Shown here: in pieces, positions 55,869 to 64,000 of the stretch
Layout of the letters: each line of letters opens with the position of its first letter
How positions within the stretch are numbered: the stretch's first letter is position 1
NCBI GenBank assembly: GCA_037044955.1
Contig: JBAOHX010000004.1
Span: forward strand, 496,001 to 560,000
Direction: 5' to 3'
Length of the DNA stretch: 64,000 nucleotides
From: JAJXWB01 sp037044955
GTDB lineage: Bacteria > Pseudomonadota > Alphaproteobacteria > Rhizobiales > Beijerinckiaceae
The notes under the pieces: generated by a model
Seen by the model: the letters and a program-made list of their open reading frames with translations, nothing else
Databases searched by the model: none
What the model was told of the DNA's origin: nothing
Made by a program: the position numbers and the translations under genes

Positions 55869-57202
55869 TAGCGATATTTCATGCCGACCGACGCGGAATT
55901 GCGCGTATAGCCGCCGTAGGCGTCGGTGGAGAAGACCTTCGAGAATTCGTAGGCCGCAAGCAGTTCGACGCTCTGCGTGAGCTGGTAGCCGAAATCGACG
56001 CCGGTGCGCCAGCCGTCGTCGCGCCGCGTGCTCGCCAGATAGGTCGTGTGTTCGTAGCTGGCGCGCCAGCTCGCCGTGAAATCCTTCGTCGGTTTGAAGA
56101 CCGCGCTCAGCCGGGCGGTTGTCGTCTTGCTCGGATAGCCGCCGGGGTTTCCAGGCGTCGGCAGGCTGGAATCCGTGAAAGTCTGATCGACCGCCGCGCG
56201 AACGGTGATCCAGCGCGTCGGATACCAGTACAATTGTCCGCCGACCACCGGGCTCGAGCCCGTTCCGATCAGGTAGTTCTGGTAGAACTGCTGCTGGAAG
56301 CCCGCGTAGACCTCGCCGCGAAACAGGCTGATGCGGTCCGAGCCGAGGCCCGCGACGGCGCGGTAGCCCCTCGATGCGTAGGACGCGCTGGCGTAGTCGC
56401 GCGCATTGCCGCTCGCCTCGCCGAATGCATAGATCGCCGGCGTCACCCACGCGCCGATGCGCACGGTCGCGGTTTCCACGCGGCTGTTGCGATAGTTTTG
56501 CGAAGCCCAGCCGGTCGACGTCTCGAAGGCATGGTAGCCGGTGGCCGCCGCATCGACGGAAAGGCCGACGAACATGCGCCCGAACGTCTTTTGGACAGCC
56601 ACCGTTCCCTTCACCCTGTCGTCGATCAGGGGGGAGGCGATGGTCGACACGACGGAATTGTTGACGACGAAGTTGGAGCTGATCGCCAGCGCCGTGTGGT
56701 TGTATTCGAGTTTTCCCTTGATGGTCAGGTCCTGCGTCGGCGTCCAGACATGTTCGACCCCCGCGCGCGCCGATACCGTGTCGGCCCGTCCGACGCCGGG
56801 ATAGACGCGCGCGTCGGCCGAGCCGAACAGCGTCGTCCTGGAGCCGCCGAAGTCGCGGATCGCCACGAGATCAGGCGCAAGCCGGATGCCTCCGGCGGCG
56901 ATCCTGTTGGTTCGCGACCACACGAGATTGTCGTCGAACGAGGCGCCCGCGATGATCGTGGGGTAGAGCATCCAGTTCTCGACCGGCACGCCGCGATATT
57001 CGCGGCCCGGCTGCAGCAACGGATTTCGGCCGCTGTGGGGAACAGGCGCGAGCAGCGCGATCGTGTCCTCGGACGCGGTCGTGGGCTCGGGCGCGCTCTG
57101 CGCAAGCGCGAGCGAAGGCGCGATCAGCAACGCCGCCGCGCCGACAAGCAGCGACAGGCGTCCGGGCTGCGCGCGCGCGTCAGAAATAGCGCTCGGGCAC
57201 AC
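55865..57202 (-). CDS. outer-membrane beta-barrel protein of the exopolysaccharide locus
   Basis: 445 residues with a signal peptide (cleaved near 'SLALAQS', residue 35). The mature protein alternates short polar and aromatic strands ('YPTIIAGASFDDNLVW', 'LYWYPTRWITVRAAVDQTF', 'FTASWRASYEHTTYL') and ends in Tyr-Arg-Tyr with a terminal aromatic residue, the mark of an outer-membrane barrel. It fits the BBP2-type barrels (VpsM/EpsL group) encoded beside Wza-like genes. It overlaps the exporter gene by 23 bases, so both are made together. Likely a channel or assembly factor for polymer release. Confidence 0.82.
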   Translation of the reverse strand: MCPSAISDARAQPGRLSLLVGAAALLIAPSLALAQSAPEPTTASEDTIALLAPVPHSGRNPLLQPGREYRGVPVENWMLYPTIIAGASFDDNLVWSRTNRIAAGGIRLAPDLVAIRDFGGSRTTLFGSADARVYPGVGRADTVSARAGVEHVWTPTQDLTIKGKLEYNHTALAISSNFVVNNSVVSTIASPLIDDRVKGTVAVQKTFGRMFVGLSVDAAATGYHAFETSTGWASQNYRNSRVETATVRIGAWVTPAIYAFGEASGNARDYASASYASRGYRAVAGLGSDRISLFRGEVYAGFQQQFYQNYLIGTGSSPVVGGQLYWYPTRWITVRAAVDQTFTDSSLPTPGNPGGYPSKTTTARLSAVFKPTKDFTASWRASYEHTTYLASTRRDDGWRTGVDFGYQLTQSVELLAAYEFSKVFSTDAYGGYTRNSASVGMKYRY

Positions 57203-57767
57203 TGACGAGATCGCCGGGGTTGACCGGGATGTCGGGCGACAAGCGGTATTCGGTCAGCCCTTTCTCGCCGGCGCGTTTGACAAGGACCTTGGATTTGCTC
57301 GCGCGATAGGTGAAGCCGCCGGCCACGGCGACCGCGCTCAGCACGTTCAGCCCGTTGCGGTAGGTATATTCGCCGGGCTTTTCGACCTCGCCCATGACGT
57401 AGATCGGCCTGGAGGAGGCGACATCGACTGTCACGACGGGATTGAGAAGGATCTGGCTCGATCGCAGGCGCTCCGCGAGCGCGTTCTCGATTTCCTTCTT
57501 GGTCATGCCGGCGGCGCGCACGGCGCCGATCAGCGGCGGATGGATCATGCCATTGCCGTCGATCTCGTAATCGCCGGACATCTTGTCCTCGCCATAGACG
57601 ACGACCTTGATCTTGTCGCCGGCCTGCGTGCGCGGCGCCGCAATCGGCGCGGTCGCCTGGTAGGAGGCAGGCTTCACATGCTCCGACAGCGTGTCGCAGG
57701 CCGCCAGCGCAAGGCAGGCAGGCGCCAGCAGGGCATATGCGAACAATCGACTTGACGCGTTCATCAT
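57180..57767 (-). CDS. polysaccharide export lipoprotein (Wza/GumB-like)
   Basis: 195 residues. The signal ends in the lipobox 'LALAACD' (Cys24), so it is lipid-anchored. The Poly_export domain begins 'TQAGDKIKVVVYGEDKMSGD' and 'YEIDGNGMIHPPLIGAVRAAG', and an SLBB repeat follows with 'PIYVMGEVEKPGEYTYRNGL'. This is a short Wza-family protein forming the periplasmic-to-outer-membrane channel for the exopolysaccharide. No Wzc kinase or co-polymerase gene is present in the window. Confidence 0.92.
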   Translation of the reverse strand: MMNASSRLFAYALLAPACLALAACDTLSEHVKPASYQATAPIAAPRTQAGDKIKVVVYGEDKMSGDYEIDGNGMIHPPLIGAVRAAGMTKKEIENALAERLRSSQILLNPVVTVDVASSRPIYVMGEVEKPGEYTYRNGLNVLSAVAVAGGFTYRASKSKVLVKRAGEKGLTEYRLSPDIPVNPGDLVSVPERYF

Positions 57768-57837
57768 GACAATCGCCTCGAGCGCCGCCGGCTCCGTCCC
57801 GATTTCGGGAACCCCGGCAGCAGGCCGGTTGTGAAGT

Positions 57838-58683
57838 TCACTCTGGATCGACGACGCGAAGTTGCGGTACGCCCTTGAAGATCGATGGAAGCGCCAGTTT
57901 CACCAACGTGAAGCCGCAGCCGATGTAGCGTCCGGCGAGGCGCTTGGGATCGCCGATCACGCGCCAGAACCACTCCATGCCCGCGCGCTGCACCCATACC
58001 GGCGCGCGAACCGAATGGCCGGAGATGAAATCGAGGGCCGCGCCGACGCAGAGGAAGCCGATATCCGGGCAACGTCGGTGCAGAGCGTCCGCCAGAACCT
58101 CCTGCTTGGGCGCGCCGAGCGAAACGACGCAGACGCGCGCGCCGGATTTCGTCAGCCTTGCGCAGATGTCATCGACGACGGCCTCGTCGATTTCCGAAGG
58201 GATCTGCGGAGTTTCCGCGCCTGCAACGATCAGTCCGGGATAGCGGTCGCCAAGAATGCGCAGTCCCGCCGTCTGCGAGGCCGGGCTCGGGCCGATGAAA
58301 TAGAGCGGCAGCCCATGCCGGGCGGCCTCGCGGCACATGGGTTCGAGCAGATCGGCGCCGGTCGTACGCTCCAGCGAAGGCGCCTTGCGGCGATCGGCCG
58401 AACCGGGCCGCGGCGCCTTGCGGCGATCCGGTCCGCGCGCAAGCCAGACGATCGGCCAGCCGTCGGCGGTTATGTAGTCGGCGCGGGCATAGGCGTCGCG
58501 AAACGGTCCGCTCTGGCCGAGCTTGACCATGTGATCGAGGTTTACGGTAAAGAAGGTGAAGCCTTTGCGGGCAAGCGCGCTGCCGATGATGGCGTCGAGC
58601 GCGCGGCGCATGTTGACCATGTTGACCCGAAGCTCGGAAGCCTCGGATCGGGTCGACTCACCGGCGAGTCCGGACAGACTCAT
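57838..58683 (-). CDS. WecG/TagA/CpsF-family glycosyltransferase (GT26)
   Basis: 281 residues. Family signatures 'FTFFTVNLDHMVKLGQ', 'YITADGWPIVWLAR', 'GADLLEPMCREAARHGLPLY', 'VVSLGAPKQEVLADAL' and 'VQRAGMEWFWRVIGDPKRLAGRY' are all present. Transfers N-acetylmannosaminuronic acid or a similar sugar to a lipid-linked acceptor. An 11-residue duplication (DRRKAP twice, residues about 86-102, from a 17-base direct repeat at 58379 and 58412) inserts a basic loop after the 'ADGWP' motif that is not part of the family core. Probably the second sugar of the repeat unit. Confidence 0.9.
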   Translation of the reverse strand: MSLSGLAGESTRSEASELRVNMVNMRRALDAIIGSALARKGFTFFTVNLDHMVKLGQSGPFRDAYARADYITADGWPIVWLARGPDRRKAPRPGSADRRKAPSLERTTGADLLEPMCREAARHGLPLYFIGPSPASQTAGLRILGDRYPGLIVAGAETPQIPSEIDEAVVDDICARLTKSGARVCVVSLGAPKQEVLADALHRRCPDIGFLCVGAALDFISGHSVRAPVWVQRAGMEWFWRVIGDPKRLAGRYIGCGFTLVKLALPSIFKGVPQLRVVDPE

Positions 58684-58792
58684 GCACGCACTCCAGACGC
58701 ATGACGCAAAGACACTCGTGACGTAAGGTAAAGGATGGCGGTAAAGGCGCGGTTAAGCCGCCACGGCCTTGAGCAAGCGCAAGAAAGGAATC

Positions 58793-59770
58793 TTAACGCG
58801 CGGGCGCCGACGAGGCTTCGCGATAGATCGGCTTGATCGGCGCAAGCGACAGCTTGCCGAGCGCGCCCGCAAACAGGTGCAGGTGATCGACGAACGCTTC
58901 GCGCCCGCGCGCGAATGCGAGAGGCGCACGAGCGACGAGCAGGACGAGCTGCGCGGCGGCTTTGGCGCGGATCGACCAGCGCGAAAGACGCGGATGCGCG
59001 CTGGCGTTGGCGACCGCCGCGGCGTAGGCCTGACCGCCCGCGAAAAAGCGACGGCGAAGATAGGCGGCGTCGCAGCGCTGTTCCGGAACGAATTCGCGCG
59101 CGCGCGCTTCCGGCAGCCAGGCGAAGCGCCGCCCTTCGCGCTGCATCCGGCAGACGAGGTCATAATCTTCGCCGCCGCCGTTGCCGAACGCGAGGTCGAA
59201 CAAATGTCCGTCACGGGGCAGGGCGGCGCGGCGAAAGATCGAATTGTTGGTGGCGAGCGCGATGGCGCGCGTCTTCTCCGGGCCGAACGCGATCAATTCC
59301 GCGCCGCGCGGCGCGTCGAGAATGCGGGAGAAGAGTTGTCGCGCCTTGCCCGTCGCGCGCGCCGGCGCCTCGAAGAGCGGTTCGACCGCGCCGAAGAAGG
59401 CGTCGTGAGAAAACTCCGCCAGCGCCCTCGCCACGGCGACGAGCCAGCCTCCGGCCAGTTCCTGGTCGTCGTCGAGAAAGGCGATTGCGTCGCCACGACT
59501 TGCGGCGACGCCGGCGTTGCGCGCGACGGAAATGTTCGGCGGATGCGCCTCGATGAAACGAACGGGAAAAGGCGAAGTCGCGCCGAAAGCCTCGATGGCG
59601 CCGCGCGCCGAGCACTCGTCGGAATTGTCCACGACGATGATCTCGACGTCGAAATCGGCGGGCGCCGCCTGCGCGGCGAGGCTGTCGAGCGCCAGGCGCA
59701 GCAGGCGTTCGCGATGATACGTGCAGATGACGATCGATAGAGCGGGGTTTGAGGGCGCGCCAACGCTCAT
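58793..59770 (-). CDS. family 2 glycosyltransferase
   Basis: 325 residues. 'LSIVICTYHRERLLRLALDS' starts the GT-A fold, 'NISVARNAGVAASRGDAIAF' and 'LDDDQELA' carry the DxD, and 'NGGGEDYDLVCRMQREGRRF' the C-terminal acidic motif. A hydrophobic C-terminal stretch ('AAQLVLLVARAPLAFARG') may attach it to the membrane. The ATG overlaps the polymerase stop by four bases, so the two are coupled. Its relative at 61261 is a paralogue of similar design. Confidence 0.88.
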   Translation of the reverse strand: MSVGAPSNPALSIVICTYHRERLLRLALDSLAAQAAPADFDVEIIVVDNSDECSARGAIEAFGATSPFPVRFIEAHPPNISVARNAGVAASRGDAIAFLDDDQELAGGWLVAVARALAEFSHDAFFGAVEPLFEAPARATGKARQLFSRILDAPRGAELIAFGPEKTRAIALATNNSIFRRAALPRDGHLFDLAFGNGGGEDYDLVCRMQREGRRFAWLPEARAREFVPEQRCDAAYLRRRFFAGGQAYAAAVANASAHPRLSRWSIRAKAAAQLVLLVARAPLAFARGREAFVDHLHLFAGALGKLSLAPIKPIYREASSAPAR

Positions 59771-61110
59771 CTCAGGCCTCCCGGCGCCTGCGAACCCAGA
59801 TCGCGCGCGCGCGACAGCAGCAACATCGCGAAAACCGCGAAATTGCTGAAAATCTCGCCACGCATGAACAACGAGGCTTCGGTGAGATTGTGCAGCAGGA
59901 AGATACAGAGCAACGCCGCCAGGCCGCCGAGGAAGACGCGGGACTCGCGCCTGCCGGCGCCGAAGAGGGCGCGCGCCCCGCCGAAGGCGGCGCGCTGACC
60001 GACGAAGGCGGCCGCAAAGACCGTCATCGGCAGGCCGATGTGAAGCCAGAGTTCGAGATAGCCGTGATGCGCCTGGTTGATGACGCCCGTATCGACAGAG
60101 GCGAGCCAACTGCCGGCTTCCGCGCGTATGAGCGGATCGTTCGCCAGTCCGACGTCCCAGTAGGCGCCGTAGCCGTAGCCGAGCCATGCGCGCTTTTCCG
60201 CATCGCGTCGGGCAAAGGCCCACAATTCCTCGCGGCCCGAATAGGACGTGTCGCCGATGAGCGCGGACACCGCCGAGCCGAACTCGAAATCGTAGAGCGC
60301 CAGCCATACGAGCGCCGCAGACAACAGCAGCGCGCCGACAAGACCTGCCGCCATGATGAAGGCCGCGCCGAGCTTCTCCGCCATGGCCACGAACGCGACA
60401 GCCGCCACGCCGAGCAAGGCGAGGTTCATCGACGTGCGCGACTTGGTCGCGATCAGGAAGCCGAACGTCATCGCCATTGCGAGCAGCGCAAGGGCGACGC
60501 GGCGCCTGCCGGCGCCAACGAGCCAAGTGGCTCCGACGACCAGCGTGATGAGGGCGACGATGCCGGCGACGTTCTTCTGCGTGTAGATGCCCTTGACGCC
60601 GATGGGCGTGATGGCCTCGCCGGGCATCGCCATGGTTACGAGAATGTTAACGAAGACGATCGCCGTCAGCGTCAGGAACAATTGCGTGTGAAGGCGGCGC
60701 AGATCGGTGGCCCCGACCGCCACCGCGAATGAGATCGCCGTCAGCAGAAAGAAAAGCACGCTCCGCCGCAACGTCAGCGCCGGAAAGCTCGACCAGGCGA
60801 CGCTGGCGATGCAGAAGCCCACGATGCAGACGAGGCCGATGTTTCGGCCGAGCGTCCGCAGCGCGACGTCGCGCGCCATCCATATGACGGCGAGCGCAAG
60901 CCCGAACAGGGAAAACACGACGATGCGGTCGAGGATCGAGCCATCGGCGCGCTGGTCGACCGACCCGGTCTGCAACGGATGCGTGCCGATGAACGTCAGC
61001 AGCAGGAAGCCGATGAAGAGCGCGCTGGTTGCGCGATCCAGCCACGGCGTGGCGTCCGCCCGGGCAGGCGCCATCCGGTAGTGCAGGCTCAGCGCGTCGG
61101 TTGAACTCAT
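59767..61110 (-). CDS. Wzy/O-antigen ligase-family polymerase
   Basis: 447 residues, about ten to twelve membrane helices, with the large periplasmic loop typical of Wzy_C proteins ('RREELWAFARRDAEKRAWLG'-like region, 'GYGYGAYWDVGLANDPLI', 'INQAHHGYLELWLHIGLPM'); the 'HHGYLEL' histidine stretch is the ligase/polymerase hallmark. It joins lipid-linked repeat units in the periplasm. A Wzx flippase gene is not seen and may lie beyond the right edge. First gene of a leftward operon that ends with the barrel gene. Confidence 0.88.
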   Translation of the reverse strand: MSSTDALSLHYRMAPARADATPWLDRATSALFIGFLLLTFIGTHPLQTGSVDQRADGSILDRIVVFSLFGLALAVIWMARDVALRTLGRNIGLVCIVGFCIASVAWSSFPALTLRRSVLFFLLTAISFAVAVGATDLRRLHTQLFLTLTAIVFVNILVTMAMPGEAITPIGVKGIYTQKNVAGIVALITLVVGATWLVGAGRRRVALALLAMAMTFGFLIATKSRTSMNLALLGVAAVAFVAMAEKLGAAFIMAAGLVGALLLSAALVWLALYDFEFGSAVSALIGDTSYSGREELWAFARRDAEKRAWLGYGYGAYWDVGLANDPLIRAEAGSWLASVDTGVINQAHHGYLELWLHIGLPMTVFAAAFVGQRAAFGGARALFGAGRRESRVFLGGLAALLCIFLLHNLTEASLFMRGEIFSNFAVFAMLLLSRARDLGSQAPGGLR

Positions 61111-61260
61111 TCCGGTCGGATCGAAACGGCGCTGAACCGGATCGTAACGATCGGCTTAGCGGATTGGTTACGCTTGCCGCCTACCTTTGCGGCACAAAGG
61201 TCAACATTCCCTTGCGCCGGCGGAGCAGTCTCCGCGCTGCGCGGCGTGCCGGAGCTCCGC

Positions 61261-62191
61261 ATGGAAACCGTTTCCATCGTCATCCCGACGTTGAACCGGC
61301 AGAAGAGTCTCCAGCGCGCCCTGAGCGAGCGTTCGCGCTCAGGCCGACCTCGACGGCGCGACGATCGAGATCGTCGTCGTCGACAATTCCCGTGATGCGA
61401 GCGCGCGCGAGACGGTCGCCGCGCTCGACGTGGCCGGATGGCCCGTCCATTATCTCAGCGAGCCCGCGCCCGGCGTCGCCACGGCGCGGAACGCCGGCGT
61501 TCGCGCGGCGCAGGGCCGCTGGATCGCCTTTCTCGACGACGACGAGGAGGCGCGACCAGACTGGATCGCCGAAATGCTGCGCGTCGCGCGCGCGACGGGC
61601 GCGCAGGCGGTGTTCGGACCCGTGGAGGCGCGGGCCGACGATGCAGGCGAGATCGGCGGCTTTGCGCCGTATTTCTCGCGCGCGATCGAGCGCGCCGACG
61701 GCGACGACATTACCGAACTCTCGGCCTATCTCGGCACCAACAATTCGATGTTCGAGCGCGCGCTCTGCCTGTCCGATGGCGCGCCGTTCGAGGAAAGCCT
61801 CAACGAAATCGGCGGCGAGGATTCGCTTCTTCTGGAACGACTGACGATGAAAGGGTTCCGCTTCGCCTGGGCTGCGCGCGCGGGCGTCGTCGAATGGGTG
61901 CCGCCGCGCAGGCTCGATTGGGCCTATGTATGCAAGCGCAAGTTCCTCAGCGGCCAGATCCGCGTGTTCGTGCAGCGCATGGCCGAACCCGGCCGCGCCT
62001 GGCGCATCGCCTTCTGGATGGTCGTCGGTCTCCTGCAATTCGTTTCGGCGGGCGCCGCGTCCGTGCTGTTTCGTCCCTTCGATCGCTCGCGCGCGCAACG
62101 CGCGTCCGCCACCGCTTACGGCGGCCTCGGCAAGGTCCTCTGGACGCCGCGGTTTCGGCCGACCCTCTACGGCTCGGGCCTGATTTCCTGA
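61261..62191 (+). CDS. family 2 glycosyltransferase, frame broken
   Basis: Begins 'METVSIVIPTLNRQKSLQRA' and continues in another frame with 'GWPVHYLSEPAPGVATARNA', 'WIAFLDDDEEARPDWI' (DxD) and 'NEIGGEDSLLLERLTMKGF'. One extra G near 61327 (CTGAGCGAGCG) accounts for the shift; the repaired protein has 309 residues and a hydrophobic C-terminal region ('IAFWMVVGLLQFVSAGAASV'). Paralogous to the glycosyltransferase at 58793. Divergent from the polymerase gene across 150 bases; its TGA overlaps the ATG of the GH44 gene. Confidence 0.88.
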
Positions 62192-63826
62192 TGTCTCGAT
62201 CGCGCCCGAACCGCCGCGATTTGTTGGCGGGCGGGCTCGCTCTCGCCGCAGCCAACGCAATGCCGTCGGCCTTGCGCGCCGCCGAGCCGGTGCAGGCGAC
62301 GTTGCGGGTCGACAGGCCGGGCGCCGGGATCAGTCCTCTCGTCTTCGGCTCGAACGAGATTGGCGCGATGGATGGCGGGCAGGTCTCGTCCGTTCTCGAT
62401 CGTCGCGCCGGCGTGACGGCGCGGCGTTTCGGCGGCGATCTGACGACGACCTACAATTGGGTCAACAACGCCTGCAACGCCGGCAAGAACCACAATCAGG
62501 CAAACGGCGACTTCCTGCTCGAAGCGCTTCGCATCCCCGGAAGCGAGCGGAACCGTCCGGCGGTCGTCATCGAGGCCATGCACGAGGCCTCGCTGGACAT
62601 GGGCGCGCGCAGCCTCGTCACGATGCCGCTTTCTCCGTTCGTGGCGGCGGACATGGATGGCGCCGTGTCCCGGCAGGAGGCGGCGCCGTCGCGACGCTTC
62701 ACGCCGACGAATTGGGCGCTCGGCGCAAACGCGCGCGCGCCGATCGATGCGAGGGTTTGCGACCTTCCGCAACTCTTGAGCCGTCTCGTGGACCAATATG
62801 GCGACGCGAATTCGTCGCGCGGCGTCTTCGCCTACGCGCTCGACAACGAGCCGGCGCTCTGGGCGCAAAACCATCCGCGCGTTTCTCCCTCGCGCATGTC
62901 GATCAGCGCCTTCATCGCGCGTTCCATCGCCGCGGCGCGCGCGATCAAGACCATCGATCCGTCAGCCAAGGTCTTCGGTCCTTCGAGCTGGGGCGCGACG
63001 GAAATGGCCAATTTCCAGAACGCGCCGGATTGGTCGGCGCATGCGCGCTATGGAAATTTCCTGGCGCTCTATCTCGACGCCTTTCGCCGGGCGTCGGAAC
63101 AGGACGGCCGCCGGCTTCTCGACGCGCTGGATGTGCACTGGTACCCGTTCGCGAATGGGGGACAGCTTTTCCGCACCGACACGGAGGCGCTCGATTCGGT
63201 TCGCCTCGATGCGCCGCGCTCGTTGACGGAAGACGGATTCAGGGAGGAGTCCTGGGTTTCGCGGGCGCTCGGCCGGGGCGATGGAGAAGGCCTCGGCCTG
63301 CCTGTGCTGCCGAGCCTGCAGCGCATCATCGCGCGCAATTTTCCGGATACGAAGCTCGCGATCAGCGAGTTCAACTACGGCCTCGGCAGGCGCATTCCAT
63401 CGGCCCTTGCTTTGGCCGACGCGCTCGGACGCTATGCGACGAGCGGCGTCTACCTGGCGACGCATTGGGGCAGCCTGGACCACCTCCTCGCCGAATCCTA
63501 TCGTTTGTATCGAGCAAGCGATGCGCGCGGCGGTATGTTCGGCGGCCGCGCAATGCAGATCGAGCATAGCGCGCAGGGCGCGCTGTCGGCCTTCGCGGCG
63601 GAGGACAATTCGGCTTTGCGGATCGTTCTCATCAACAAGACGCATCGCGAGGTCGCGCTGGATCTGGCCCTGACGGACGCGCGGCCTCGCGAATTTCGGC
63701 AGACGCTGGGTTTCGACGAGGCGCGCCCGATCGTCGGCGAGCGAGCGGAGACGCCACTGAATATTGCGGGAGGTTGCAGGCTCGTCGCGCCGGCGCTTTC
63801 GGCGCGGCGCTATCTCTTTCGCCTGA
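62191..63826 (+). CDS. exported GH44-family glycanase, frame broken at the very end
   Basis: No stop is met before the window edge in the plain reading, so this gene is easily missed. 'RSRPNRRDLLAGGLALAAAN' is a Tat signal. The catalytic domain matches glycoside hydrolase family 44 (xyloglucanase/endoglucanase type): 'ARRFGGDLTTTYNWVNNACN', the acid/base Glu220 in 'YALDNEPALWAQNHPRV', 'DPSAKVFGPSSWGA', 'LDALDVHWYP', and the nucleophile Glu393 in 'TKLAISEFNYG'. Deleting one T of TTT at 63817-63819 makes it end '...RRYLFA' at TGA 63824-63826 (544 residues). Probably trims or releases the exopolysaccharide, or digests plant-type glucans. Confidence 0.87.
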
Positions 63827-64000
63827 GGCAGCGAGCGCTCGAGCCCGTCGCGCATCGAAACCGACGGCGAAAAGCCGAGCATGGTCCGCGCGGCGCCGGT
63901 ATCGTAGTGCGCCTTGCGCGCGAACAGGGCGAGTTCGCCTGCTGCGGGAACGAGCGCCTGCTTTTCAAATCCGGGCAGACCTACGCGGCGCCAGACTTTC
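63810..64000 (-). CDS. NAD-dependent epimerase/dehydratase, C-terminal fragment
   Basis: The last ~63 residues of a gene entering from the right edge: 'AHYDTGAARTMLGFSPSVSM' and 'RDGLERSLPQAKR' are the usual C-terminal lobe of extended SDR sugar-nucleotide epimerases ('LGF-x-P-x-V-x3-DGL'). In the plain reading the frame runs on past this point; removing the same single base at 63817-63819 that fixes the GH44 gene gives a stop at 63810-63812. The two genes would then overlap tail to tail by 17 bases. The catalytic part lies outside the window. Confidence 0.65.

Overview
The window looks like a GC-rich chromosomal segment from an alphaproteobacterium, most likely Hyphomicrobiales. Supporting signs are the infA - maf - yacG - tRNA-Phe block, AapJ-like and PssA-type proteins, an ivd/mccBA leucine branch and a peripheral sox module. 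A Beijerinckiaceae or Methylocystaceae relative is possible, but nothing here fixes the family. No transposase, integrase, CRISPR array or prophage gene was found.

Layout. 1-3.5 kb: end of a thiosulfate-oxidation (sox) operon: soxB fragment, DsrE-like protein, YeeE/YedE sulfur transporter, a tiny cytochrome with a CX3CH haem motif and an exported metallo-beta-lactamase-fold protein. 3.5-13.8 kb: HAD phosphatase, an AraC regulator divergent from a leucine/isovalerate operon (ivd, mccB, mccA, acyl-CoA synthetase), and an FGGY sugar kinase. 14-17.8 kb: exopolysaccharide-initiating sugar-phosphate transferase, lipoprotein, L,D-transpeptidase, amino-acid binding protein. 17.8-21.3 kb: universal stress protein divergent from a P-type ATPase. 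21.3-23.7 kb: pssA, infA, maf, yacG, tRNA-Phe. 23.7-31.8 kb: rmlD, a nucleotide-sugar epimerase, several enzymes, a dehydratase-like protein without its active site beside a polytopic membrane protein, and pyrE. 31.9-38.3 kb: small proteins, a DEAD-box helicase, a GST, an AraC regulator and an IHF-like protein. 38.3-41.3 kb: glpK and glpD. 41.4-46.6 kb: a metallophosphoesterase-radical SAM fusion, a Nudix hydrolase, a second stress protein and a DUF6481 protein. 46.8-52 kb: RraA-like and DHDPS-like proteins, an IlvD/Edd dehydratase, and a thioesterase/hydratase pair. 52-64 kb: DUF6492 protein plus oxidoreductase, then an exopolysaccharide locus (outer-membrane barrel, Wza-type exporter, WecG-type and GT2 glycosyltransferases, a Wzy-like polymerase, an exported GH44 glycanase, an epimerase end).

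Sequence quality decides how this window should be read. Thirteen gene models have broken frames at about 24 sites, and every break can be repaired by removing inserted bases, almost always one. Repaired lengths are all whole codons and match their families, and housekeeping genes such as pyrE are hit repeatedly. I therefore read these as uncorrected single-base insertions in the assembly and annotate each as one gene.

The most unusual items are the metallophosphoesterase-radical SAM fusion with an altered metal motif, the GH44 glycanase inside an exopolysaccharide locus, the CX3CH cytochrome of the sox module, the active-site-less CDP-glucose dehydratase relative, and a shared ~100-bp hairpin repeat beside maf and pyrE.
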